40,271 nucleotides of DNA from Pseudonocardia sp. (GTDB lineage: Bacteria > Actinomycetota > Actinomycetes > Mycobacteriales > Pseudonocardiaceae): the NCBI GenBank assembly GCA_029263115.1, contig JAJCYC010000216.1:1-40271 (forward strand). Reading direction: 5' to 3'. Every line of letters begins with the position of its first letter. Position 1 is the first letter of the stretch. The translations under genes and the position numbers were made by a program. A model generated the notes under the pieces. The model did no database searches, had not been told where the DNA came from, and saw only the letters and a list, made by a program, of their open reading frames with translations. Shown one piece after another: positions 1 through 7,480 of the stretch.

Positions 1-268
1 CCAGGGCGGACAGTGCCATCCCGGTCTGCACCACGAACAGCATCCGGCGCTTGTCGTAGCGGTCGGCCAGCACGCCGCCCCACAGCGACAGCAACAGGGT
101 GGGCGCGAACTGCAGCGCGGTGGCCACGCCCAGCGCCACCGGGCTCGATCCGGACAGCTCCAGCACCAGCCAGTCCTGGGCGATGCGCTGCATCCAGGTG
201 CCGGTGACCGAGACCATCTGACCGCTGGCGAACAACCGGTAGTTGCGCACCCGCAACGAAGCCCACAC
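1..268 (-). CDS. MFS transporter, N-terminal part (cut by window edge)
   Basis: Major facilitator superfamily transporter, probably a drug/proton antiporter of the inner membrane. Only the first ~89 residues are present, because the gene runs off the left edge. The reverse-strand translation contains RVRNYRLFASGQMVSVTGTW, a typical TM1 start of this subfamily. It is followed by a second hydrophobic segment (VALGVATALQFAPTLLLSLW) and the loop A-D-R-Y-D-K-R-R, which matches the conserved MFS motif between TM2 and TM3. The GTG at 268-266 lies one codon after the stop of the upstream MarR gene and in the same frame, so the two genes form an operon with almost no gap. By analogy with MarR-MFS pairs, the upstream regulator probably controls this exporter. 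The substrate cannot be told. Confidence 0.85.
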   Translation of the reverse strand, partial: MWASLRVRNYRLFASGQMVSVTGTWMQRIAQDWLVLELSGSSPVALGVATALQFAPTLLLSLWGGVLADRYDKRRMLFVVQTGMALSAL

Positions 269-271
269 CGC

Positions 272-712
272 TCAGGCGCCCGCCATCCGGTCGATGATCT
301 CCGAGGCCCGGGACAGGGTCCCCCGCTCGTCCTCGGTGAGCTCGGCCAGCCGCTTGTCCAGCCAGCGTTCGCGGGCGGACGCCTCGGCGGCGAGCAGGTC
401 GGCGCCGGCCCGGGTCAGCTCGATGATCGACTGGCGGCCGTCGGTGGGGTGCTGGCGGCGGGTCACCAGGCCGGCCTCCTCCAAGGAGGCGATCACCCTG
501 GTCATCGACGGTGGCCGGACCCGTTCGCTGGTCGCCAGCTCGCCCGGGGTCATCGCGCGGCAGGCACCCAGCGTGTAGAGCGCGGACAGCTGGGTCAGCG
601 TGATCGCGTCGCTGCGCTGGGAGCGCAGCCGCCGGCTGAGCCGGACCACCGAGAGCCGCAGCCGGGCGGCCAGATCGGCGCCGGGCGCCGCGGTGAGGTC
701 GGGTTGGTCCAC
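272..712 (-). CDS. MarR-family transcriptional regulator
   Basis: Dimeric winged-helix repressor of 146 residues, the usual MarR length. Visible parts are an N-terminal helix (AARLRLSVVRLSRRLR), helix-turn-helix residues around 45-80 (LTQLSALYTL...MTPGELATSERVRPPSMTR), the recognition helix and wing (VIASLEEAGLVTRRQHPTDG, a hallmark MarR wing with the D-x-R motif), and a C-terminal dimerisation helix. The GTG start at 712 is preceded at a 6-nt distance by a TAAGCT -10 box, so the message is probably leaderless. The MFS gene starts directly behind it, so it likely represses its own operon with the exporter. The ligand is unknown. Confidence 0.93.
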   Translation of the reverse strand: MDQPDLTAAPGADLAARLRLSVVRLSRRLRSQRSDAITLTQLSALYTLGACRAMTPGELATSERVRPPSMTRVIASLEEAGLVTRRQHPTDGRQSIIELTRAGADLLAAEASARERWLDKRLAELTEDERGTLSRASEIIDRMAGA

Positions 713-726
713 CTCGTTAGCTTACC
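713..726 (-). promoter_or_regulatory. Promoter and possible operator of the MarR-MFS operon
   Basis: On the reverse strand TAAGCT (724-719, TANNNT type) is followed by AACGAG and then the GTG start, so transcription would begin at the start codon. The box lies inside a near-palindrome, GTTAGCTTAC at 716-725, which is a reasonable binding site for the MarR dimer it would autoregulate. The -10 match is seen; the operator role is inferred. Confidence 0.5.
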
Positions 727-908
727 TCAGGAGTGCCCGCCGGAGCGGAACGCGGCCAGCAGCGCGGCCCGGGCCTGGCTCCAGCTCTCCCGCGCGCCGC
801 GCCGCTTGGCGGTGTTCACCAGGATCCGGTACACCCAGGTCCGCAAGGAGGGCGGCGCTCGAACCGGTCGATGCCCTGGATCACGGCCAATCAGGTGTCC
901 TGCCCGTT
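727..908 (-). pseudogene. ECF sigma factor remnant (region 2 only)
   Basis: The reverse strand encodes parts of sigma region 2. QDT*LAVIQGIDRFERR (about 908-858) matches the family pattern QDTWLAVLRGIDRFE, with TGA where Trp is expected. After a change of frame the reading continues as SLRTWVYRILVNTAKRRGAR, then runs to a TGA at 729-727. Region 4, which binds the -35 element, is absent. One in-frame stop, one frameshift and the missing C-terminal half mean it cannot make a working sigma factor. It sits immediately upstream of the MarR promoter. The family assignment of the segment is firm; how the deletion arose is not visible. Confidence 0.75.
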
Positions 909-1106
909 CCGTGTCCGGAGATGCCCGGGGCGTGACAGCCGTGCCGCGAACCGGTTCCGCCGCTGAGGGCGGCCTGGCTCGACCAGCGAACGGGGCGTGC
1001 AGGCAGTGCCTCCCTCGGTCGCCGGCCACGTCACCAAGGACCGTCAGCACCCGACCTCATGAGTGCACAACACCGTTCTGGCGCTACTTTGCGCGCACGG
1101 GGGACG
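909..1106. other. Intergenic stretch without recognisable gene
   Basis: The stretch lies between the sigma-factor remnant and the promoter of the DUF2530 gene. I see no continuation of the sigma factor upstream of QDT and no convincing coding frame on either strand. It probably holds decayed sequence. Confidence 0.5.
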
Positions 1107-1118
1107 TAGGGTGATGGG
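1107..1118 (+). promoter_or_regulatory. -10 box of a leaderless promoter for the DUF2530 gene
   Basis: TAGGGT at 1107-1112 is followed by GATGGG and then the GTG at 1119. The 6-nt spacing puts the expected transcription start on the first base of the start codon, which supports that start choice. Confidence 0.55.
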
Positions 1119-1370
1119 GTGATCGATCCGCCGCCGCCGCCGCCCCGACTGGTCGAGCTCTCCTGGGTGGTCGGCGTCGGCACGGTGCTGTGGCTGGTGG
1201 CCGGCGCCGTGCTGCTGGTCGCGCACCTGCACTTCGGGCGGCCGCTGGACGCGTGGTTCGGTGCCTGCGGCGCGGGCGTGCTGCTCGGCGCGTTCGGCTA
1301 CGGGCTGTCCCGCTGGCAGAAGCGCGCCGCCCGGCGCGGGTCCCGGGGCGCCCAGCCCGGGCTGAGCTGA
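1119..1370 (+). CDS. DUF2530 small membrane protein
   Basis: Protein of 83 residues with two transmembrane helices (about residues 14-35 and 45-62). It starts with a proline run (PPPPPPRLVELSW) and ends with the basic tail RWQKRAARRGSRGAQPGL, which is diagnostic for the actinobacterial DUF2530 family. Function is unknown. The family is often found beside MarR/MFS genes in Pseudonocardiaceae, as here. The GTG start is supported by the -10 box 6 nt upstream and by the family's proline-rich N-terminus. Confidence 0.9.
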   Translation: MIDPPPPPPRLVELSWVVGVGTVLWLVAGAVLLVAHLHFGRPLDAWFGACGAGVLLGAFGYGLSRWQKRAARRGSRGAQPGLS

Positions 1371-1381
1371 CCGGGGCGCGC

Positions 1382-1619
1382 GTGCTCCGGCCGGTGCCCG
1401 TCGCGCAGCTACGGCGGCAACTCGGGCAGCCCGTCGGAGGCCGGGCTGCTGGCCGACGCCCGGGCCGCCGAACTGGTGCCGGCCGCGCAGAGCCGGGCGG
1501 TGGCTGAGGCCGCGCCGGGCCTGGTGCGCGCGGTGGCGGTGCCGGGGGCCCGGCACAACGACCCGGAGCTGGTCGAGGGGCCGGCCGTGGTCACCGCCGT
1601 CGCCGAGCTCGCCCGCTGA
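1382..1619 (+). pseudogene. alpha/beta hydrolase remnant with internal deletion
   Basis: A continuous frame ending with TGA at 1617-1619 joins two pieces of a Bem46/DUF1749-like alpha/beta hydrolase. SYGGNSGSPSEAGLLADARA comes from before the nucleophile elbow. The stretch around VPAAQSRAVAEAAPGLV, VPGARHND and GPAVVTAVAELAR is the C-terminal end, which carries the catalytic His. The middle with the GxSxG nucleophile is missing, and so is the N-terminus. An in-frame internal deletion is the simplest explanation. Its neighbours are intact genes. Identification rests on remembered family patterns. Confidence 0.6.
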
Positions 1620-1625
1620 ACCAGG

Positions 1626-2342
1626 TCAGAGACAGGCCTTGACACCCTCCTGTGCACCGGTGTTGAACGCCGCGATGCGCTGCCGGGCGTCGCCGTGGTC
1701 ACGCTGGTTGGTCCACGGGTAGTCGTCGGCGGCGGCGGCCAGGGTGCTGGCCAGCTCCTCGTCGTCACCGGCCTCGATGGTGACCAGACCGTCGCGCGCG
1801 GCGCCCTGCAGGCTGGCCCCGGCCAGGCAGTCGGCCTGCAGCTCCACCGAGCGTTCGGTCAGCCCGCGCCGGACCCGGGCCTGGATCGCGTGCCCCCACT
1901 CGTGCGCGATCACCAGGTAGATCCACGAGTCGCCGATCTGCCGGTAGCCGGCCGCCATCAGGTTCTCGTCCCAGGCCAGGAAGTCACGCGGGCGGCAGTA
2001 GAAGGCGTTGAACGCCACCGCCCGCTGACCCGCGCACTGCGGGCCGTTCTCGCCGTTGTAGCCGCCGACCACCCGCGGGCTGCGGTAGGCCCGGCCGAAC
2101 ATCTCCGGGAAGTGCCGCCGCCAGTACCCGTCGATCGCGGCGATGGCCGCGCGCTCGTCCTCGACCATCCCGGACGGTGGCTGCGCCGAGGTGTCGGTCT
2201 CGAGGGCGGCCGCCGCCAGCGGTGTCACCTCCGTCGCCGCGGACCCGTCCGACCCGGCCACCGGGGCCACCCAGAGCAGCCCGAGTACCAGCACCGCCGC
2301 GACCCATCGCACCGTTCTCCGCACCCGGACATTCTGGACCAC
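1626..2342 (-). CDS. Secreted neutral zinc metallopeptidase (YpfJ-like)
   Basis: Putative neutral zinc metallopeptidase of the YpfJ/peptidase-M48-like group, exported by a signal peptide (RRTVRWVAAVLVLGLLWVAP, about residues 8-27, after a basic n-region). The zinc-binding HExxH motif is AHEWGHAIQAR near residue 147. The following conserved part, ERSVELQADCLAGASL, supplies the third ligand region typical of the family. GYNGENGPQCAGQRAVAF and FNAFYCRP are also family-typical. The 238-residue length is slightly short but complete. The start is GTG at 2342; an internal GTG about five codons later is possible. The substrate is unknown. It is convergent with the hydrolase remnant and separated by 43 bp from the upstream sacsin-like gene. 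Confidence 0.88.
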   Translation of the reverse strand: MVQNVRVRRTVRWVAAVLVLGLLWVAPVAGSDGSAATEVTPLAAAALETDTSAQPPSGMVEDERAAIAAIDGYWRRHFPEMFGRAYRSPRVVGGYNGENGPQCAGQRAVAFNAFYCRPRDFLAWDENLMAAGYRQIGDSWIYLVIAHEWGHAIQARVRRGLTERSVELQADCLAGASLQGAARDGLVTIEAGDDEELASTLAAAADDYPWTNQRDHGDARQRIAAFNTGAQEGVKACL

Positions 2343-2385
2343 CGCCGGGACTCCGCAGGTGATCTTCGGCGAAATCCGCGCCGGA

Positions 2386-5300
2386 TCACTCGACGAGCCG
2401 GGCCAGCAGCGCCCGGACCGGATCGGAGGCGTGCCAGGTACCGTCGGGTTCCCGCCAGACCGGCACGGTGATCCGGGCGCGCACCGGCCGGGTCAGCTCG
2501 ACGACCAGCCCGTCGTGCAGCCATACCCGGCCCTCGGGCACCGCGACGCCGAGCGCCGCGCACGCCGCGACCACCTCGGCCAGCGCCGACCAGCGCTCCG
2601 GACGCCCGGTGTCCCGGCCCCCGGCGCCCCGGCCCCCGGTGCCCGAGGACCCGAGCACGGTTCCCCGGACGAGTTCCGAGGCCAGCGGCAGGTCGAGCAG
2701 CTCGGCGAGCGCGCCGGTCAGTTCGGGGTCGTTGGACACCCCGGACACGGTCTCCTCCGGTGGCAACGCCGGCGCCAGCCAGCCGAAGTCTAGCAACACC
2801 GCGCGGTCGGCGCCGACCACCACGCCGGCCGTCGAGCGCAGCCACCCCGGCGGGTCGAGGTCGTGCGGGTCGACCCAGCCGGAGAGCACGGCGGTGGCCA
2901 GCGCGGCGTGCACCCGCCAGGTGAGCCCGGCATCCGGCGCGCGGTCCGGGTCGGCCAGCCGGGTGAGCAGCTCCTCGGCGTCGGCCGGGCCCCGGACGTC
3001 CAGGTCGCGGCGCACGCCGGCCGCGGCCAGCACGTCGTCGGGCAGCCCGGCGAGCCGCTCCGGCACCGGATCGAACAACCCGGCCAGCCCGGTGGCCGAC
3101 GCCGTCCGCCACTGCCCCGGCCGGCGACCGGCCAGCTGTGCGTGCCGGGCCAGCCACCAGCCGGTGTAGGAGTCCTGCGCCCGCAACGCGCGCAGGCCCG
3201 CCGGGTCGGCGGCCAGCAGCGCCAGCACGGCCGGCCAGGCATCGTCGTCGACCAGGTCCAGGTCGCGCACCGCCCGCATCGGCGACGGCGGCCGGTCCAG
3301 CCCGTCCCACCAGCGGTCCTCGTCGTCCAGGTCGTGGTCCGGGCCGGCCGGGTCGTCCTCGACCAGCACCGCGAACGAGTCGAGCACGCCCACCGCGGCG
3401 AGCACCGGGCGCGGGAACGCCGCGGCGAACCCGGGGTCGAGCACCCCCAGCGGGGCGTCCGGGGCGAGTAGCGGCCGGATCGCCGCGTCGGCGAACATCA
3501 GCTCGTCGGCCCGGCGAGGCAGACCACCGGCCTCCGGCAGCGCCAGCGCGCCCAGCCAGGGCCGCACGGCCGGCCCGGCGCCGAGGGAGCGCGCGCCGCC
3601 GGGGTCGTCCCCGGGCCCGGCATCGTCTCCGGCTTTGCCGCCCAGCTCGGTGAGCAGGCCGAGCACCAGACGGGCGAGCGCGTGCGACCCGGACCGCTCG
3701 GTCACCGGGCCCGGCTCGCCGTCCTCGACCGCCTCCGACCGGCCCACCGCCGCCACCAGCGCCGGGTGATCGAGCACCTCGGCCGGGCCGGCGCCGACCG
3801 CGCCGAGTGTGCGCAGCAGCGGGTGGGCAGCGTCCGGGTGCACGATCCGGACGCCGGGCAGCGCCAACTCGGCGAGCTGCCCGGTCATCGTGGCCACCCA
3901 GCCGGGCGCACCGTCGAGCACCAGCACACCGCGCGGGCCGGTGACCGTGCGACCGTCCACCAGCGGAACCGGCAGCGCGGCCAGCTCGTCGCGCGCGCCG
4001 GGCACACCGTCGACCGCGTCCGCGAGCGCCGCGTACACCGCCCGCCACCGCGGCGGCGGCCAGCGGAGCGCGGCGAGCCGGTCGGCCAGCTCGGCCAGCC
4101 CGAGCGGGCGGGCACCCAGCGCGGTGAGGGCCGGGCGGGCCACCGGGTCGAGGTCGGCGGCGAGCAGTTCGGGGACCGCGTCGGCCACCAGGCCGGCGAG
4201 CACCGGCGGCCCGGGCAGGTCGAGCAGCCGGGCGTGGCGCGGCGCGAGCAGCACCGGCTCGAGCTCCGGGTCGGGGGCCCGCGCGCCGTCGGCGAGCGAG
4301 GTGCGTGCCGGCGCCGGCGCGTCGTCGGGACGCGCCGCCGGCAGCCAGGTGGCGTCCCGGAGGATCTCCGCCACGGCCGTGCGCAGGGCGTCGTCCAGCT
4401 CGCCGAGCGGGAACCCGGGTGCCGGCGCGAGCCCGGCCCGGTCGTACGGACGCACCGCCAGCACCAGCTCGAGGTAGGTCCCGGCGGCCGCGCGCACCAC
4501 CTCGTCGACCGCCGGGCCCGGGCGGACCCGGCGGCGTGACGGTTGCATCGGCAGGCCGGCGATCAGCCGGGCGGGCAGGCTCAGCCGCTCGTCGCTGGGG
4601 GTCGGAGCGTGCAGCACCTCCCCGGTCAGCGGGGCCGGCCGGCCCGCCGCCGACAGCGGCAACGCCCAGCACACCGTCCAGCCCGACCGCTCCTCGACCG
4701 CGCCGACCGCCCGGTCGCCACGCAGCTCACCCGTCCGCCGGACGAGCAGCCACCGGCGCTCCCCCGACCACAGGGTCACCGTGCCGTCCGGGTGGTCGAC
4801 ACGGCGGTGCTCGACACGGCGGTGCTCGACACGGCGACCGCTGTCCGGGTGCACCACCGTGACCTCGGCCAGCCAGGGCAGCGCGATCAGCAGGTCGGGC
4901 GCGGCCAGGTCGGCCGCGGCGGTCGGGTCGGACGCGGCGGTCGGATCGGTGGCTGGTCGCAGCGGGAGCCGGACCTCGGTGTCGTAGCCGGGCGGCGGGC
5001 CGGGTTCGTCGCCGGAGACCGGCCAGGGCAGCCGCAGCACCGGGGGCCGGCCGCTGCGGCGGGCCAGCTCGGCCGACGCCGCCCCGGGCAGCCGCGCGAC
5101 CTCGGCCCGGGTGTCGGCAGCCGAGAACCGCGCGCCCCCGGTGACCGAGACCAGCCGCGGCGCGTCGCTGACCCCCAGAACCGCGGCGAAGCCGACCCCG
5201 AAGCGCCCGACCGCGTCGGTGTCACGCTTGGTCGAGGCTCGCAACGAGGCCAGTGCGGCCACCCCGGCGACGTCCAGCGGCGCTCCGGTGTTGGCCACCC

Positions 5301-5541
5301 GCAGCTCGGCGCCGGCCGGTCCGGGCACCACCCTGACCAGCAGCCGCCCCGGCCGGCCGACCCGTTGCGCGGCGTCGGCCGCGTTCTGCGCGAGCTCGAC
5401 CAGCCAGCGGTCGGCGTACCCGCCGAGCAGCAGGTCCTCCTCGGCGTTGGCATCCTCGCGGAACCTGGTCGGCGAGTCCGCCCAGGCCGCCAGCACCCCG
5501 GCCCGCAGGCTCGCGGTGTCGAACGGGTCCGGCTGGGGCAC
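2386..5541 (-). CDS. Sacsin N-terminal ATPase-like domain protein
   Basis: Large protein of about 1051 residues with an N-terminal GHKL/HSP90-like ATPase domain of the sacsin type. Visible motifs are VELAQNAADAAQR (N-box, Asn for Mg-ATP), RVANTGAPLDVAGV (G1-like) and STKRDTDAVGRFGVGFAAVL (lid and G2). The remaining ~800 residues are Leu/Pro/Ala-rich and have no domain I recognise. This architecture is conserved across actinobacteria, but its role is not established; chaperone-like or DNA-repair-associated functions have been guessed. GTG at 5541 was chosen because the family begins VPQPDPFDTASLR; the open frame extends another 53 codons upstream, but that part is Arg/Pro-rich and unlike the family. 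It lies in the same orientation as the DUF3027 gene. A 15-bp triplicate repeat sits in a loop of the ATPase region. Confidence 0.88.
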   Translation of the reverse strand: MPQPDPFDTASLRAGVLAAWADSPTRFREDANAEEDLLLGGYADRWLVELAQNAADAAQRVGRPGRLLVRVVPGPAGAELRVANTGAPLDVAGVAALASLRASTKRDTDAVGRFGVGFAAVLGVSDAPRLVSVTGGARFSAADTRAEVARLPGAASAELARRSGRPPVLRLPWPVSGDEPGPPPGYDTEVRLPLRPATDPTAASDPTAAADLAAPDLLIALPWLAEVTVVHPDSGRRVEHRRVEHRRVDHPDGTVTLWSGERRWLLVRRTGELRGDRAVGAVEERSGWTVCWALPLSAAGRPAPLTGEVLHAPTPSDERLSLPARLIAGLPMQPSRRRVRPGPAVDEVVRAAAGTYLELVLAVRPYDRAGLAPAPGFPLGELDDALRTAVAEILRDATWLPAARPDDAPAPARTSLADGARAPDPELEPVLLAPRHARLLDLPGPPVLAGLVADAVPELLAADLDPVARPALTALGARPLGLAELADRLAALRWPPPRWRAVYAALADAVDGVPGARDELAALPVPLVDGRTVTGPRGVLVLDGAPGWVATMTGQLAELALPGVRIVHPDAAHPLLRTLGAVGAGPAEVLDHPALVAAVGRSEAVEDGEPGPVTERSGSHALARLVLGLLTELGGKAGDDAGPGDDPGGARSLGAGPAVRPWLGALALPEAGGLPRRADELMFADAAIRPLLAPDAPLGVLDPGFAAAFPRPVLAAVGVLDSFAVLVEDDPAGPDHDLDDEDRWWDGLDRPPSPMRAVRDLDLVDDDAWPAVLALLAADPAGLRALRAQDSYTGWWLARHAQLAGRRPGQWRTASATGLAGLFDPVPERLAGLPDDVLAAAGVRRDLDVRGPADAEELLTRLADPDRAPDAGLTWRVHAALATAVLSGWVDPHDLDPPGWLRSTAGVVVGADRAVLLDFGWLAPALPPEETVSGVSNDPELTGALAELLDLPLASELVRGTVLGSSGTGGRGAGGRDTGRPERWSALAEVVAACAALGVAVPEGRVWLHDGLVVELTRPVRARITVPVWREPDGTWHASDPVRALLARLVE
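4792..4836. repeat. Triplicate 15-bp in-frame tandem repeat
   Basis: GTGSTCGACACGGCG occurs three times head to tail at 4792, 4807 and 4822; the first unit differs at one base. On the coding strand it gives three copies of RRVxH inside the sacsin-like protein. The 15-bp unit preserves the frame, so slippage would only lengthen or shorten a surface loop. Confidence 0.9.
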
Positions 5542-5788
5542 CCGCCCATTCCCGCACACCCCACCGGAACTGGTGCTGGCGGGGCGGCGCCGGGAGGAAC
5601 CGGCGCGGGGGGCGGGGCCGCCCCGGCGTGGGCGGCGGGAGCGGGTCAGCCAGGCCGGCGCGTCACGGCGCGGCGTGTCGGCCGGCTTCGGCCGCGCCAC
5701 CGAGTCACACGATCGAGACCGGAGACGTCGACCCGCACATATGGTCGGCGTCTGTTCGTCGGGGCGACCGCCGCATCAGCCCGCCGGG

Positions 5789-6538
5789 TCAGCGCTGCTC
5801 GAGCTCCACACCGTCGTCGTAGACCACCAGCGCGACCGGAGCGACCGGACCGGGGTCGGGCTCGACGTCGGAGTGCGCCCCGCAGCCGTACTCGGCGTGC
5901 ACCACCGAGCCGTCGGCCGGCGCGAACTCGTTGGCGCACACCCCGAACGCCGCTCGCAGCACCCCGGCCAGCGGCAGGTAGAAACCGCAGCCCGCGCAGG
6001 TGCCGGGCGCCGCTCTGGCCATGTCGGCGCCGGGCCCGCGCTCACCGTCGGCCCAGCGTTCGGCGGCGTCCAGCCGGCCCGTCCGGCTGAGCACCTTGGG
6101 CCGGCCCAGGCCGACCTCGCGGCTGACCTCCTCCAGCGCCGGATCGTCAGTCGCCAGGTAGCCCGGCGCCAACCGCTCGTCGTCCGGCCGGCAGGGCAGT
6201 AGATCCCCGACCCCGAGGTCACCGGCCCGCACCCGCTCCTGCCAGGGCACCCAGGCCGGCGCCACCAGAGCGTCCGGGCCGGGGAGCAGGACCGTCTCGC
6301 TCACCGTGACCGGCTCGCCGGTGCCGGCCAGCGTGACCGCCCAGCGCCACCCCCGGTACCCGGGCTGATGCGCGGCGAAGTAATGGGTGACCGCGTGCTC
6401 GTCCTCGGCCAGGGCCTCCTCGTGCACCCCGACCGCGTCCGCGCCGGCGATCTCCACCGCGACGGCCCTGGCCAGCTCGACGGCGGCCTCGGACACCAAG
6501 GCCGACTGCCCCGGGTGCTCAGTGCTGGGAACGTCCAC
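5789..6538 (-). CDS. DUF3027 domain protein
   Basis: Protein of 249 residues of the actinobacterial DUF3027 family. The N-terminal part holds the conserved HEEALAEDEHAVTHYFAAHQ and GYRGWRWAVTLA stretches. The C-terminal part has paired cysteines, CAGCGFYLPLAG...FGVCANEFAP and YGCGAHSD, spaced like a metal-binding treble-clef or zinc ribbon. Function is unknown. The start is GTG at 6538; the open frame continues upstream but would overlap the divergent cyclotransferase gene. CACAAT lies 6 nt before this GTG and could be a weak -10 box. Only 26 bp separate the two divergent starts, so their promoters must overlap or lie inside the neighbouring genes. Confidence 0.9.
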   Translation of the reverse strand: MDVPSTEHPGQSALVSEAAVELARAVAVEIAGADAVGVHEEALAEDEHAVTHYFAAHQPGYRGWRWAVTLAGTGEPVTVSETVLLPGPDALVAPAWVPWQERVRAGDLGVGDLLPCRPDDERLAPGYLATDDPALEEVSREVGLGRPKVLSRTGRLDAAERWADGERGPGADMARAAPGTCAGCGFYLPLAGVLRAAFGVCANEFAPADGSVVHAEYGCGAHSDVEPDPGPVAPVALVVYDDGVELEQR

Positions 6539-6564
6539 CCCGTGATTGTGCCACCCTCGCCGGC

Positions 6565-7440
6565 ATGGCCCATCGGCGCGCACGGACTTCGGCGCTCATC
6601 GCGGCGCTCTGCGGACTGCTGAGCTGCTCACCCGGCGGGCAGGCCGACGGCCGAGCAGCAGCCGCACCGGCTCCGGGACCGCTGATCGAGGCCGCGGTGG
6701 CCGCCGGGTTGCGCTCCCCGACGCTCACCGTGCTGGGCGGGTTGCCGCACGACACCACCGCCTGGACCCAGGGCCTGGAGATCGCCGACGGCGTGCTCTA
6801 CGAGGGCACCGGGCGCACCGGGCGCTCACAGCTGCGCGAGCTCGACCCGGCGACCGGGCGACTGCTGCGGGCCACCGACGTCCCGGAACCGCTGTACGGC
6901 GAGGGGATCACCGTGGTTGGCCCGCGGATCTGGCAGCTGACCTGGCGGGACGGGGTGGCGCTGGACTGGGACCGGGCGACGCTGCGACCCGGGCGCCGGG
7001 CGGACTGGACCGGTGAGGGCTGGGGGCTGTGCCGGACTCCGGCCGGGTCGCTGGTGGCCAGCGACGGCGGGGACCGGCTGCGGGTGCTCGATCCCGACAC
7101 ACTGCGACAGCGGGCGAGCGTGCCGGTGCGGATCGGCGGGCAGCCGCTGCGCGGGCTCAATGAGCTGGAGTGTGTCGACGGCGCGGTGTGGGCGAACGTG
7201 TTCGAGACCGACTGGTTGGTACGCATTGAGCTCGGCGCCGACCCGGCGGCCCCCGCGAACGGCACGAACGGCACCATCGGCACGGTGAGCGCGGCGGTGC
7301 GGGCCGCCGACCTGCTGGAGCCCGGCGAACGGGCCCGGGCCAGCGTGCTCAACGGGATCGCGGCGGTGCCCGGGACCGACGAGTTCCTGGTCACCGGGAA
7401 GCTGTGGCCGACGATCTTTCGGGTGCGATTCGACGGCTGA
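6565..7440 (+). CDS. Glutaminyl-peptide cyclotransferase (lipoprotein)
   Basis: Glutamine cyclotransferase of the five-bladed beta-propeller type, which converts N-terminal Gln of proteins to pyroglutamate. The export signal ends in a lipobox (ALCGLLSC, Cys at about residue 21), so the enzyme should be anchored outside the membrane. Family motifs are PHDTTAWTQGLEI, LYEGTGRTGRSQLRELD, YGEGITVVGPRIWQLTWRDG, GEGWGLCRTP, LNELECVDGAVWANVFETDW and the terminal VLNGIAAVPGTDEFLVTGKL. The length of 291 residues is normal. The ATG at 6565 gives a basic n-region directly before the hydrophobic stretch. No clear ribosome binding site is present, so a leaderless message is likely. Confidence 0.93.
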   Translation: MAHRRARTSALIAALCGLLSCSPGGQADGRAAAAPAPGPLIEAAVAAGLRSPTLTVLGGLPHDTTAWTQGLEIADGVLYEGTGRTGRSQLRELDPATGRLLRATDVPEPLYGEGITVVGPRIWQLTWRDGVALDWDRATLRPGRRADWTGEGWGLCRTPAGSLVASDGGDRLRVLDPDTLRQRASVPVRIGGQPLRGLNELECVDGAVWANVFETDWLVRIELGADPAAPANGTNGTIGTVSAAVRAADLLEPGERARASVLNGIAAVPGTDEFLVTGKLWPTIFRVRFDG

Positions 7441-7480
7441 GTCGGCCCGTCACGCCCGACGTGCGCCCGACGCCGCCGCG

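Noticed and set aside
2225-4672. Reverse-strand open frame of 815 residues
   Set aside because: It overlaps the sacsin-like gene in another frame and consists of Arg/Ala/Gly/Pro-rich sequence typical of a GC-rich shadow frame.
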